Assembly: GCA_016182555.1 (NCBI GenBank)
Contig: JACPGJ010000007.1
Coordinates: forward strand, 256,053 to 293,379
DNA: 37,327 bases
Origin: Candidatus Kerfeldbacteria bacterium
GTDB taxonomy: Bacteria > Patescibacteriota > Patescibacteriia > UBA9570 > XYC2-FULL-38-9
Reading direction: 5' to 3'
The translations under genes and the position numbers were made by a program. A model generated the notes under the pieces. The model did not search any database, was not told the DNA's origin, and was given only the letters and a program-made list of their open reading frames with translations. Below are positions 16,643-25,538 of this stretch, in pieces. The stretch's first letter is position 1; each line of letters begins with the position of its first letter.

Positions 16643-17083
16643 TTACCAGCCACCTCTTTTTTCTGCGCCGTCCATTCTTAAGTCTTTCTTCCATGGGGTT
16701 CGGGATTGTGCTGGCTTTTCTTCCTCTGGAGTATCCCAAGACGTTAATGCCTCTTTCCGCGGCGTCGCTGGCGCAGGTGCATCGGTAGGAAGTTCTGAAA
16801 CACTTTGCATACCCGCGACCGGCGGTAATTCAGAAGTGGCTCTCATTTTGGTAGACGCGTCTGATACTTCAGGCGGCATGTCCCAAGAAGAAGGTTTGCC
16901 AGTTGTTTTTTCTGGTTTATCTTTATGGCGAGGCATATCCCAAGATGTGGGTTTATTTCGTCCGCCAGTTGGTTGAGCCGTACGGCGGCGTGCATCTATT
17001 TCGGCCATGAGTCGTGTAAGCATATCTTGCTGTTCATCGCCTTGAGGATTCAATTCTTCTTCATTGTGTTGTGTCTGAGGCAT
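16643..17083 (-). CDS. Disordered protein with repeated SWD[MT]P motifs
   Basis: The 146-residue product is rich in Pro, Glu, Lys and Arg and is predicted to be mostly disordered. A short helix (QDMLTRLMAEIDARRR, residues 19-34) opens it. Then three copies of a hexamer follow: TSWDMP (46-51), SSWDMP (65-70) and TSWDTP (114-119), plus paired SELPP (84-88) and SELPT (96-100). It ends KRGGW. Repeated short linear motifs with an invariant Trp suggest multivalent binding to a partner, perhaps one of the two flanking proteins; that is inference. The flanking gaps are 49 and 59 bases. No family recognised. Confidence 0.65.
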   Translation of the reverse strand: MPQTQHNEEELNPQGDEQQDMLTRLMAEIDARRRTAQPTGGRNKPTSWDMPRHKDKPEKTTGKPSSWDMPPEVSDASTKMRATSELPPVAGMQSVSELPTDAPAPATPRKEALTSWDTPEEEKPAQSRTPWKKDLRMDGAEKRGGW

Positions 17084-17132
17084 AAGGGTAAAAATAATTA
17101 TTGGTAGTATACTATTCTGTATTTAGACTATC

Positions 17133-18818
17133 TTATGCAGCAATATCCACATCATCTTCTAAATCCTTCCGCACATCCCATGCTTCGCTCTTAAATTGCC
17201 TTACCTGTTCTGCTGACAGCGCTCGCATTGGCCGTTGAGCTTCAGCCAAACGACGTTGTAATTCTTTATAGCTTTGTTGCTGCTCCGCTTCTTTTGTATA
17301 GCGTTCACGTTTTGGGGCAATGCGTTCTTTGGCAGCGCGCAATTGTTTCCGTTGTTCGCGTGTCAAATTTTTCTTTCCTTGAAATTGATCAATAATACGC
17401 ATATCTGGTTCGGTTTGGCTGTCTGCTCGTAATGCCACTTCTGTAAGCAATTTTTTCACTTGCACTATATCGGAATGAATTTCATCAATCAATGCATATT
17501 GATCTTCATATTTTTCTGCTGTACGAATCGGTTCAAACCGTTGTGGTCGATCGCGTAATTCCTGCTGATACGCCGCTTGATTGATTAAGTGTCGAACAAT
17601 ACGTTGATGGCGCTCTGTCCGTGATGCCCGTGTTTCACCGCTCGAGGTAAGGAGAGCAGCTTGAATATTGAATTGGTCTATTTCTGTTCCAACATGGGCG
17701 AGTTCACCGTCTGTCATCTGACGGTAATCCGCACGCTGCTGACGCAGTTCACGACGAATTCCCTCTTGCGCTCCAGGGGTGAATAGCTCATCGATTGAAG
17801 CCCCTGCTGGTCGATGAAATAAACGCGCATATTCCGCGGCAACAACGCCAAACAAATTTTCGATAGCTGGATCGTTCGTTTCAAATTGTGAACCTTCGCG
17901 TGGTTCTACCGTCTGCATTTGCTCAGCTGTGTGCTGTTCTGGTTCACCCTGCTCGTCTTCAATAATGACTAGCGCCTCTTCGTTATTATGAATAGGATAT
18001 GAAGCCTGAGCCTCCAAGCCACCTTCCGCTTCGCCAATATCCAAATCGTCTTCACCATGATCGACTACAGGAGCAGTATCTCCATTCTTTTCAACGGAAG
18101 CACTCCTGCTATTCGCAGGATAATTTTGTGGATCTCTACTGGCAGCAATGGCTGATATTTGTTCTGCCGTGTTATTATTTGGATAACTATAGAATGGTCG
18201 TGACTCTGGTTGAGGAGCTGCTTTCATTACAGCTTTAACTTTTGGCGAAATGTGTGCAACCTTTTGTAAACGCGCTGTTGCTTCTTTCATGGTTTGTGGA
18301 ATCGAAGAAGCCAATTCGGTCATCAATTCTTCCCGCACGGCACCGGCCATCATATAATCAAACATTGTGCGGCGTGCTTCTTCCAGTTTCGGATTATTCA
18401 ACTCCTGCACAGCTAAAAAAATCTCTACAGGTTTAAATGGGTTTAATTTGTATATTTCCAACAGTTGAATGGCTTCTGTCACCGCGCGTGGTTGTTCTGG
18501 TTGCATCGCAAAAGATTCTAGCTGTTCTGTTCTGCCACGAAACAGGGCAGCCATGCTGTCTCGAGCAGTTTCAACCGCTGCTCCCCATAACTTTTTGAAA
18601 CGCCCCCTCCAGCCTTCTTGGGTTGGATGTTGCAATTCTTCAGCCACAATGGTTTGTGCGGACAAATTCAAATCAGCCACTTCACCCTGTGCGCGTCTTT
18701 CCCTAAAACCGCGGCTTTTTTCATCAAAAGGTAATACATTATCGCGTGGTGGTGTTGATTCAAGTCCACGTTGATTTGTGCTCCCTTTTTTTGTTTTGCG
18801 CACGGTTGATTCCATCAT
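17133..18818 (-). CDS. Charged soluble protein, unknown function, first gene of the three-gene block
   Basis: The 561-residue product has no membrane segment or signal. A basic N-terminus (about residues 1-40) is followed by an amphipathic region (GRFKKLWGAAVETARDSMAA), a helical domain (AVTEAIQLLEIYKLNPFKPV through residue 200) and an acidic low-complexity linker (about 250-310). A C-terminal Arg/Gln/Glu-rich coiled coil (RKQLRAAKERIAPKRERYTK and on) ends DVRKDLEDDVDIAA. I recognise no family. Two adjacent ATGs open the frame, and transcription from the promoter upstream would begin at the first one, giving a leaderless mRNA. It is divergent from the DsbA-like gene. Confidence 0.7.
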   Translation of the reverse strand: MMESTVRKTKKGSTNQRGLESTPPRDNVLPFDEKSRGFRERRAQGEVADLNLSAQTIVAEELQHPTQEGWRGRFKKLWGAAVETARDSMAALFRGRTEQLESFAMQPEQPRAVTEAIQLLEIYKLNPFKPVEIFLAVQELNNPKLEEARRTMFDYMMAGAVREELMTELASSIPQTMKEATARLQKVAHISPKVKAVMKAAPQPESRPFYSYPNNNTAEQISAIAASRDPQNYPANSRSASVEKNGDTAPVVDHGEDDLDIGEAEGGLEAQASYPIHNNEEALVIIEDEQGEPEQHTAEQMQTVEPREGSQFETNDPAIENLFGVVAAEYARLFHRPAGASIDELFTPGAQEGIRRELRQQRADYRQMTDGELAHVGTEIDQFNIQAALLTSSGETRASRTERHQRIVRHLINQAAYQQELRDRPQRFEPIRTAEKYEDQYALIDEIHSDIVQVKKLLTEVALRADSQTEPDMRIIDQFQGKKNLTREQRKQLRAAKERIAPKRERYTKEAEQQQSYKELQRRLAEAQRPMRALSAEQVRQFKSEAWDVRKDLEDDVDIAA

Positions 18819-18824
18819 GTAAAT

Positions 18825-18853
18825 ATGATACCATAAAAATAAGAAAATTGCAA
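18825..18853 (-). promoter_or_regulatory. Promoter of the three-gene block, leaderless geometry
   Basis: On the minus strand TTGCAA (18853-18848), 17 bases and TATCAT (18830-18825). The first ATG begins 7 bases beyond the -10, at the expected transcription start. Confidence 0.6.
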
Positions 18854-18920
18854 GTTTTTGTAATTTTAGCCATTATTTGATATGCTAGACGAACTCATCA
18901 ACAGACGAATAAGAAGCCAT

Positions 18921-18949
18921 TTGACGATATTTTTAAAATCAACTATTCT
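18921..18949 (+). promoter_or_regulatory. Promoter of the DsbA-like gene
   Basis: TTGACG (18921-18926), 17 bases and TATTCT (18944-18949). The leader is about 30 bases and lacks a clear Shine-Dalgarno sequence. Confidence 0.65.
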
Positions 18950-18986
18950 ATATAGTAGATAAATAACTACCTAAAAAAGATACCTT

Positions 18987-19826
18987 ATGGAAGATCACTC
19001 TTCATCCAAGCCATCCCATGAACATGGGCCAGAGCACCACGCACATGAACCAAAAAAACCAACACCTGGCTCAATGTTTGCGATGATGCCATCAAAATTC
19101 GCCTTTTGGGCTGGTTTTATTACTGCCGTTGCCGCCATCGCGGTTATTGGCTGCATTATTATGCTCACCTTCGTCTTCCAGGGTGGCACCATTAATAAAG
19201 GCACAAAAACAACGAATACGAACGTTGCTGCGGCAAATAGCAATAAAAATGGAAACACTAACACTCAACCAACCGCAACGGCAACCGTGAATATGGACCA
19301 GCTCACCAACATACAAGGCAGCGGTGATACCATTTTTCTTGAATATTCAGATTTAGAATGCCCGTACTGTAAACAGTATCACAACACCATTGAAGATGTA
19401 TACGTTTCCTACAAAGACAAAATGAAACGTGCATACAAGCATTTCCCACTCAACCGCCATCCAAAAGCAAACCGCGAAGCACAAGCGAGCGAATGTGCAG
19501 CAGAACAAGGTAAATTCTGGGAGTATACTGATCGTATATTTGACATTACTCCATCAAACAACGGTTTGGAAGATAGTGCACTCTACACGGTAGCGGATGA
19601 GTTAAAACTCGACCGCACAACATTTGATTCTTGTTTAGATTCAGCAAAATATAAAGATAAGGTTGCCCAAGATGGCGCAGAAGCTCTGAAAATGGCGTGT
19701 TCCGGCACACCGTGTTCATTCATTATTGATAGCACCGGCAACGTGTTAGAAAAAATTGGTGGTGCAGATGGTGGCGCATTATCGGCTGATGGCTTGAAAG
19801 CGACCTTAGATCAATACGTGAAATAA
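18987..19826 (+). CDS. Membrane-anchored DsbA-like thiol-disulfide oxidoreductase
   Basis: The 279-residue product has a His-rich cytoplasmic N-terminus (residues 1-35), one membrane segment (about 38-67) and an Asn/Thr-rich linker (about 70-100). A thioredoxin-fold DsbA-like domain follows, with the CPYC active site at residues 125-128. The cis-Pro loop reads SGTPCSF, and EAQASECAAEQGKFWEYTD is the family helix. It would oxidise or exchange disulfides in exported proteins, such as the Cys-containing secreted products in this window. A terminator follows the gene, so it is transcribed alone. No DsbB/VKOR partner is visible here. Confidence 0.92.
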   Translation: MEDHSSSKPSHEHGPEHHAHEPKKPTPGSMFAMMPSKFAFWAGFITAVAAIAVIGCIIMLTFVFQGGTINKGTKTTNTNVAAANSNKNGNTNTQPTATATVNMDQLTNIQGSGDTIFLEYSDLECPYCKQYHNTIEDVYVSYKDKMKRAYKHFPLNRHPKANREAQASECAAEQGKFWEYTDRIFDITPSNNGLEDSALYTVADELKLDRTTFDSCLDSAKYKDKVAQDGAEALKMACSGTPCSFIIDSTGNVLEKIGGADGGALSADGLKATLDQYVK

Positions 19827-19848
19827 AGATAGCGTAATATGCAAAAAA

Positions 19849-19876
19849 ACAGTGCCGAGAGTCCGGCGCTGTTTTT
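19849..19876 (+). terminator. Intrinsic terminator after the DsbA-like gene
   Basis: A 10-position stem (AACAGTGCCG with CGGCGCTGTT, one G-U pair) has a short loop and is followed by TTTTTATTT. Confidence 0.85.
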
Positions 19877-19945
19877 ATTTGCCCATGTTAGCCTTATTTT
19901 TTACGTGGGCGAAACCGGCGGAACCAGACGGAACCACCAGTACTA

Positions 19946-19973
19946 TTGACAAAATGGGTTTTTCTGCTATACT
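19946..19973 (+). promoter_or_regulatory. Candidate promoter of the MopE/P-domain gene
   Basis: TTGACA (19946-19951), 16 bases and TATACT (19968-19973). A second TATAAT (20039-20044) without a good -35 lies nearer the start at 20078, so two start sites are possible. Nothing else is seen in the 200 bases before the gene. Confidence 0.55.
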
Positions 19974-20077
19974 CGTCTGTTTTCTGGATCAAAAACGTAA
20001 CCTGATGCTTACCACTGTATTATCGCATAAATATACGTTATAATCTAAACTAATCTGATCAATACATTATCCACTTT

Positions 20078-22159
20078 ATGAAAACACTTTTATCACGTCT
20101 GTTCTCTAAAACATTGTCTGTTGGCCTAGCCACTGCTGTTATTTGTGTCACATTCGCACTACCTACAACCAGCTATGCAACGAGTGATGTATGCGTGGAT
20201 ACAACTGTGACCACCATTCCCGCAACAGATATTGGTTCAGCCATTGGCACAACTGTAGCCACCGGAACAACCGTTGGACAAGTGAATGACACAATGGGCA
20301 GCTGCGCGGGCACCGAGTCAGAAGATGTTGCGTTCACTTGGACAGCACCAGCGAACGGCGAATATACACTGGATACCATTGGATCCACTTTTGATACGGT
20401 ACTCTATTTACTCGATGGCACAACATCTGCCGCATTGGAACTCACCAATGCATGTAATGATGATGCGGTTAATTCACAATCCAGCCTGACAAAAACATTC
20501 ACAACGGGGCAAACCATCACTATTGTCATTGATGGATATACAATGGGGACATCAACCTCTGCTGGTGATTTTATACTCAACATTGCATTCACTCCTGCTG
20601 CAGATAATGATGCTGATAGTTTCACAAACCCAGGCGAAGATTGTGATGATACCAATTCAGCCATTCACCCCGGTACTACTGATACCGATAACGACATTGA
20701 TGACGATTGTGATGGCATTGTTGATGAAGATGTTGATTTGGATGCCGATGGATACAGCACGCCACTTGGTGACTGTGACGACACGAACGCTGCAGTGAAC
20801 CCCGATGCATTTGAAATTATAGATTTCATTGATAACAATTGTGATGATGCAGTAGATAATGGGATGCTTGAAGTAACGAACAGTAATACCTATACCGTTC
20901 CCAATGATAAATGTGATACCGCTGAGCGAGAATCGAGTGGCACAACTATTGCGACGCTCGATATTTCAGATTCTTATACCATTGTGGATGTTAATGTTGC
21001 TGTGGATATTACCCATACCTTTGCTGGTGATTTGACACTATTTCTCATCAGTCCAGACGGAAAAACTATGACATTATCCACCAACAATGGAACTGGTGGA
21101 AAAAACTATACACAAACTATTTTTGACGATGAAGCGAATGTAGCGATTTCTACTGGAGCAGCACCCTTTACAGGCAGCTTTCAACCAAATTCACTGTTAT
21201 CTGATATCGACGGTAGCCTAACCGCTGGTACATGGACGTTACAAATAGATGATGTCGCCAGTGCTGATTTTGGAACCTTGAATAGTTGGTCACTCTATTT
21301 TACTGTTGCGGCAGACCAAGACCAAGATGGGTATATTGATGCATATCTTGACGGTTTGGATTGCAATGATACAAACGCGGCATTGAACCCAGGAGTCACC
21401 GAGATTGATGATGACATCGATAATAACTGTGATGGCACAGTCGATGAAGGATTTACCCAAAAGACAGAACCCCCTGTTGAAGAACCCATTACTGAAACAC
21501 CACCGACTACTGAAGAACCAACGACCGAAGTTCCGCCAACCACTACAGAACCCACTGAAGAAACTCCGACAAATACTGTGGATGGGAACAGTGGTGACGA
21601 ATCGCCAGATGAAACCGAGGAAACGAATGAAAATGAAGAAGATGCAACATTGAATTCTGTAGCCGTTACCGATGTGCAACCAACAAAACGCGGAATGATT
21701 GTGACTCTCAGTGATGGTACATCACAAACATATAACCTCTTTCATAAGCGAAAAAGGAAAACCGCACTCTCGGTGTTGAATGACCACCTCGTTGCCGTGG
21801 TTCAACCAAATGGAAAATCACTCAAGCTGTTCAATTATGTTACTGGTGAAACATTGCAATCACAACAGCTGGCTGATGAAACGTATAGACACTTAGCCGT
21901 GAAAGTGGAAACCATTCAAGACAACAAATTCTTTATCTTAACAGCGAAAGACAAAACAAACGGCGTGCGGTTGTCGGTAGTACGGTTGAAACTGAAAAAA
22001 GAACGCTTCGGTGCATATTCCTCTGCGCGGCTTGAAGGCGGTAATATACAAATTAAGAAAACGAAAATAAAAAAATCGCATATTTTATTGAAAAACGCTG
22101 ATGGCGATACCGTATTCAGCTATAAAATAAATAGCGAATTTCAACTCCAAGCCGAGTAA
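20078..22159 (+). CDS. Secreted modular protein: PPC-like domain, MopE metal-binding repeats, P-domain
   Basis: The 693-residue product has a signal peptide (residues 1-35, ending SYA). A PPC-like beta domain (about 42-170) comes first. Two MopE-type putative metal-binding repeats (about 176-217 and 219-261; pattern DGDCDDTN...NPDA...DNNCDD) follow, then a proprotein-convertase P-domain (about 270-408; DITHTFAGDLTLFLISPDG, ending GTLNSWSLYF). A third MopE repeat (about 411-458), a Pro/Thr/Glu linker (about 461-525) and a beta-rich C-terminal domain end the protein. No protease domain is present, so the P-domain and PPC modules act here as adhesion or stability units. Calcium or copper binding through the Asp-rich repeats is inferred from the family. 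It probably sits on the cell surface. Confidence 0.85.
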   Translation: MKTLLSRLFSKTLSVGLATAVICVTFALPTTSYATSDVCVDTTVTTIPATDIGSAIGTTVATGTTVGQVNDTMGSCAGTESEDVAFTWTAPANGEYTLDTIGSTFDTVLYLLDGTTSAALELTNACNDDAVNSQSSLTKTFTTGQTITIVIDGYTMGTSTSAGDFILNIAFTPAADNDADSFTNPGEDCDDTNSAIHPGTTDTDNDIDDDCDGIVDEDVDLDADGYSTPLGDCDDTNAAVNPDAFEIIDFIDNNCDDAVDNGMLEVTNSNTYTVPNDKCDTAERESSGTTIATLDISDSYTIVDVNVAVDITHTFAGDLTLFLISPDGKTMTLSTNNGTGGKNYTQTIFDDEANVAISTGAAPFTGSFQPNSLLSDIDGSLTAGTWTLQIDDVASADFGTLNSWSLYFTVAADQDQDGYIDAYLDGLDCNDTNAALNPGVTEIDDDIDNNCDGTVDEGFTQKTEPPVEEPITETPPTTEEPTTEVPPTTTEPTEETPTNTVDGNSGDESPDETEETNENEEDATLNSVAVTDVQPTKRGMIVTLSDGTSQTYNLFHKRKRKTALSVLNDHLVAVVQPNGKSLKLFNYVTGETLQSQQLADETYRHLAVKVETIQDNKFFILTAKDKTNGVRLSVVRLKLKKERFGAYSSARLEGGNIQIKKTKIKKSHILLKNADGDTVFSYKINSEFQLQAE

Positions 22160-22161
22160 TA

Positions 22162-22761
22162 CTATTGCAAATACCATGGTCCGAGCTTGTCAGACATTTG
22201 CACAACGACAATCAACAACAGAATAAACCACACGAGTAGAATATCTGGGCTGAACCGTGTGGTTTTTTCGTCTCCGGCTATTTTTTTGTTCAACACCATC
22301 ATCCCTTTTGCAAAAAAGAATATACCGAACACGAGCGATAATCCAATCATGACACCATTCATTAGTTGAATGAAACCGATACCGTCTGTAGTCCATGTGA
22401 AAAACCAAGAGATTGGAGCCAGGGCGAGGAGAACAATCGCGCTTGTTGCAAGCATACCGCAAAGCAATTGTGCAAGTTCAGGGAGAGGGACACGCGAACC
22501 GCGAATCGTGCTAAATACATACAATGATGGAGTGCAAATAATAGTTGGCCCCCACAACAGGGCGATCATTTTCCAGCTCAACTGCCCCGTGAACCACCAA
22601 TGCGGAGTGAGCGTGGAGATAACAACACCGAATAGTGCGAACCCGACCAAGCTGAGTAATACAAATTGCGCGGTAATCGCATTCCATTTACGTTTTTCGT
22701 GAATAAACGTAAAAATTTCTTCTTTGTGTTTGAGTAACAAGGACAATGGTTGTTTGTTCAT
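22162..22761 (-). CDS. Multi-pass membrane protein (YIP1-like), last gene of the PadR operon
   Basis: The frame extends upstream, but the ATG at 22761 (MNKQPLSLLLKHKEE) is the likely start: it lies 7 bases after the stop of the preceding gene and gives 199 residues with five to six membrane segments. The core (STIRGSRVPLPELAQLLCGM, then TSAIVLLALAPISWFF) resembles the membrane half of the upstream 404-residue protein, so the two genes share a module. The layout recalls YIP1-like six-helix proteins of unknown role. It converges on the MopE/P-domain gene with only 2 bases between stops and no terminator seen. Confidence 0.7.
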   Translation of the reverse strand: MNKQPLSLLLKHKEEIFTFIHEKRKWNAITAQFVLLSLVGFALFGVVISTLTPHWWFTGQLSWKMIALLWGPTIICTPSLYVFSTIRGSRVPLPELAQLLCGMLATSAIVLLALAPISWFFTWTTDGIGFIQLMNGVMIGLSLVFGIFFFAKGMMVLNKKIAGDEKTTRFSPDILLVWFILLLIVVVQMSDKLGPWYLQ

Positions 22762-22768
22762 AACGAGA

Positions 22769-23983
22769 TTATTTAGTTGATAAACGATGAAACGTATTAA
22801 GCAGTTCGATAAAGACATTGCCGCCATACAACCGAGAAAAAGGAATGGTCTGCTGTACAGGGTCGACGATACCCACCCATGGGCGCAGTAACCAACCGAG
22901 TTGTAACAACACCACACCGTAGAGCACCACCCACACACCAAAGACGAGAAGAGTTTTGGCACTGCCTTCTTTCTGCCACAGCCATTGCAGGAATCGCGCA
23001 GCACCAATAGCACAAGCGGCACCAAAGAAGACTAACACCCAGAGTAATAATTGGTCGTGTGTAAAACGGGTGGTGATATAAAAGATCACAATAGGAGCAA
23101 ATGCGGCGAGGACAAGTGACGTCGTCGCAATCACGCGTAGGGCTTGCATGCAGAGTGCTTGTAGCGACGCACGAACACCAAGCAGCGAAGAAAGAATAGC
23201 ATTGGAAGTGATAGTAAATGCAAACGCACAGAGGAAGAGAAATGGTAACTTGATAAGGAGATAGATGATTTGCGCACCACCGTTATACCCACCAAGTATT
23301 GCGCCAAAGATAGATGACCAGAAAATAATGACAAGCATGGAAAGAGTGGCTTGCCGCAGTGTAGGTGAGTGTTGGTCTTGCCCAGGTGTTTGAATGAGGA
23401 GTTGTTTCGTTTCGGTGAATAACTCACGTAGGCGAATACGCTGATACAGCAACCCACCAAACGCCGCCAAATACATACAGAGGATAGCAATAAAAAAAAT
23501 GTATAAACGTGTGTTTGATTGCTGTGAATAGACAAAATACACCCCACCAATATCAGCGGATAATAGCGGCACTGTTTCTGGTTGGAAAAGGATCAGTCGA
23601 ATTTGCGGGTAGCGCGTGACATCAATGGTATGCAGGTCAATTGTCGCCGTTTCTAGTTTGGTGGCAATAAATCCAGGAACTATTTGATTTTCGCTATCCC
23701 AAATTTCGAAATAATAGCCTGCCCCAACCCAACTGCTCGGTAACGTGAGTTCTTGCCAATGATATACTTGCAATGGATCAAGCGCGATGGTCGCATACGT
23801 ACTTGGGTAGACATTCTGCGAATCAATAATGGTGGGAATGATACGCGTTACTTGCGTGTGCGCTTGTGGTTCAGCAGCATGAGCAGGAGGCGACCAAACA
23901 CTAAAAATACACACGATACTGAAGATGAGTATACACCGCTTGAGATGTGACCAATGTTTATCTGTTATAAAACAAGGCTTCAT
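22769..23983 (-). CDS. Exported-domain plus multi-pass membrane protein in the PadR operon
   Basis: The 404-residue product begins with a signal peptide (residues about 15-36, ending AHA). A beta-rich extracytoplasmic domain (about 37-155) follows, then a membrane segment (about 160-178), a short cytoplasmic loop and five membrane segments (about 210-385). The last part contains ITSNAILSSLLGVRASLQAL and TTSLVLAAFAPIVIFY, matching the layout and motif (LAxxAPI) of the next gene. The extracytoplasmic part has a sheet pattern of the kind seen in carbohydrate-binding jelly rolls, but I cannot name a family. It lies 17 bases downstream of the HAAS/DUF4214-type gene. Confidence 0.65.
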   Translation of the reverse strand: MKPCFITDKHWSHLKRCILIFSIVCIFSVWSPPAHAAEPQAHTQVTRIIPTIIDSQNVYPSTYATIALDPLQVYHWQELTLPSSWVGAGYYFEIWDSENQIVPGFIATKLETATIDLHTIDVTRYPQIRLILFQPETVPLLSADIGGVYFVYSQQSNTRLYIFFIAILCMYLAAFGGLLYQRIRLRELFTETKQLLIQTPGQDQHSPTLRQATLSMLVIIFWSSIFGAILGGYNGGAQIIYLLIKLPFLFLCAFAFTITSNAILSSLLGVRASLQALCMQALRVIATTSLVLAAFAPIVIFYITTRFTHDQLLLWVLVFFGAACAIGAARFLQWLWQKEGSAKTLLVFGVWVVLYGVVLLQLGWLLRPWVGIVDPVQQTIPFSRLYGGNVFIELLNTFHRLSTK

Positions 23984-24000
23984 AGGTAAAAAAATATCAT

Positions 24001-25191
24001 TTATGGTATTGCTTGTTCACGCAATTCTGCTTCAATTTGTTTAACAGATTTTCTATTTTCTATATACGCAGCTCCCTCTGCTTCAGTGGCATGGCGATGC
24101 AATATTTCTTGATAGAGCAAATCAATTTTTAACTGTCGTTCATAAGACGCATACAACACATCGCGCACTTTTTCCATATTCTTATACGATGCGGTCACCG
24201 CATAAAAATCAATATCTTTCTGTTCTGGTGCACGCCCCAGCACCTCTTCATACGCAAAATAAATTTGCGCTTTCCACGGTACAATATCTAATTCACCGTA
24301 GTTGTTCACATTATGCACCAAGGTAGGTGTCACGGGCATGGCCACCAACACCGCACTGAAGGCAATTTTTCTATATAACGCTGTAGCGGAATTTTGAATA
24401 TAGTGAGACCAAAATAATACCATTGTTGGAATACCAATAATCAATACCACATAGATCGGTAGGAGCAATTCACTTTCCAGTGGAACCTGCTGGCACTTCG
24501 CTAATGCACCAGTGAGAGGGATGGTATCTGGCGTGAGGAACAAACACCGAGCCGTGCCAACAAATTGAAAAATGGGTCTTTCTAACAGCGTCATCCATAT
24601 CACGAATGCGCTTGCACCAAATACGAGCGCGCGCTTCAGCAATAGTGCACTCTGCTCCCATCGCCATCGCAAAAATACATAGGTCATCAAGAGAAACAAA
24701 ATAGCATGCAGATTCACTTCAAAATTATCAATATCAAGGACTGCCGTAATGGAAAAACTCAATAGTAAAATGAAGAGAAAAACCATACGAACGAAGCGGT
24801 GGTCACGATATCCTCTATATTCACTTATCCAATGAACACACATCATGCCAATAGCCGTGATCCCAACAAATGCCCACCATAACATGATTGGTTCTAAACG
24901 AGCAGCGTTCACGCTTCGACCAAGCGCAAACCGCAGTAATACGAACGTCAGCGCAATCAGCAAATAACTTGCGCCCAACACAAGAAAGGGATTTGCGCGG
25001 TGCCAGAACGATTGACGGTGCTGTGCACAGACCTGCTGTTCAATGGCATCAATATGACCAAATGTTTCTTCGGCCGTACGGCGAGCGATCACTCGTTCCA
25101 TGCCTTCCAATACTAAATCATCCGTCATATCGGCGATATGCGCTTCCAGCTCCTCCCGCACCAACTGGTTGTGGTACGATTGTTTCGCCAT
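24001..25191 (-). CDS. PadR-partner membrane protein (HAAS-like N-terminus) with DUF4214-like tail
   Basis: The 396-residue product starts with a soluble helical segment (YHNQLVREELEAHIADMTDD, then RTAEETFGHIDAIEQQV) of the HAAS/DUF1700 type that normally pairs with PadR regulators. Seven or so membrane segments (about 65-295) follow. The C-terminal 85 residues contain two copies of a DUF4214-like motif (YFAYEEVLGRAPEQKDIDFY and IDLLYQEILHRHATEAEGAAY). DUF4214 units usually occur in secreted surface or glycan-linked proteins, so finding them fused to a HAAS-type membrane protein is unusual. It follows padR by 6 bases. Confidence 0.7.
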   Translation of the reverse strand: MAKQSYHNQLVREELEAHIADMTDDLVLEGMERVIARRTAEETFGHIDAIEQQVCAQHRQSFWHRANPFLVLGASYLLIALTFVLLRFALGRSVNAARLEPIMLWWAFVGITAIGMMCVHWISEYRGYRDHRFVRMVFLFILLLSFSITAVLDIDNFEVNLHAILFLLMTYVFLRWRWEQSALLLKRALVFGASAFVIWMTLLERPIFQFVGTARCLFLTPDTIPLTGALAKCQQVPLESELLLPIYVVLIIGIPTMVLFWSHYIQNSATALYRKIAFSAVLVAMPVTPTLVHNVNNYGELDIVPWKAQIYFAYEEVLGRAPEQKDIDFYAVTASYKNMEKVRDVLYASYERQLKIDLLYQEILHRHATEAEGAAYIENRKSVKQIEAELREQAIP

Positions 25192-25197
25192 ACTATT

Positions 25198-25521
25198 TTA
25201 TGAAGAAAGAATCGTATTCACTGCAGCGGAGAACTCGTTCCATTCCTCTCGTTTTTCTTGCAGTGCTTTTTTTCCTTGTTTGGTAAGCGTGTAATATTTC
25301 CGTTTGCGCCCATCCACTTCTTGCCAATAGCTCTCGACCCAATGTTGCGCTTCTAGTTTATGCAAAATCGGATAGAGCGTTCCTTCACCCATCATAAATA
25401 ATTCGTTGCTCAACTGTTTAATGCGTTTCGCTATTTCGTATCCATACAGCGATTCTTCAGCGAGCACGGCGAGTACGGCAACATCGAGCGAACCTTTTAA
25501 TAATTCTTTGCTAATTTTCAT
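25198..25521 (-). CDS. PadR-family transcriptional regulator
   Basis: The 107-residue winged-helix protein has the PadR pattern: LKGSLDVAVLAVLAEESLYG, YEIAKRI, GTLYPILHKLEAQHWVESYW, then GRKRKYYTLTKQGKKAL. It lacks the long C-terminal dimerisation extension of classic PadR (subfamily-2 length). It is the first gene of a four-gene minus-strand operon and lies upstream of its HAAS-type partner. One of the few genes here with a Shine-Dalgarno-like AGGA at proper distance. It probably represses its own operon through the inverted repeat upstream. Confidence 0.9.
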   Translation of the reverse strand: MKISKELLKGSLDVAVLAVLAEESLYGYEIAKRIKQLSNELFMMGEGTLYPILHKLEAQHWVESYWQEVDGRKRKYYTLTKQGKKALQEKREEWNEFSAAVNTILSS

Positions 25522-25538
25522 ACGTGAATCCTACAATA

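Noticed and set aside
22762-23025. Upstream extension of the 199-residue membrane protein
   Set aside because: The extended frame overlaps the 404-residue gene by 257 bases and gives an odd Cys-rich N-terminus, while the ATG at 22761 fits a short operon gap.
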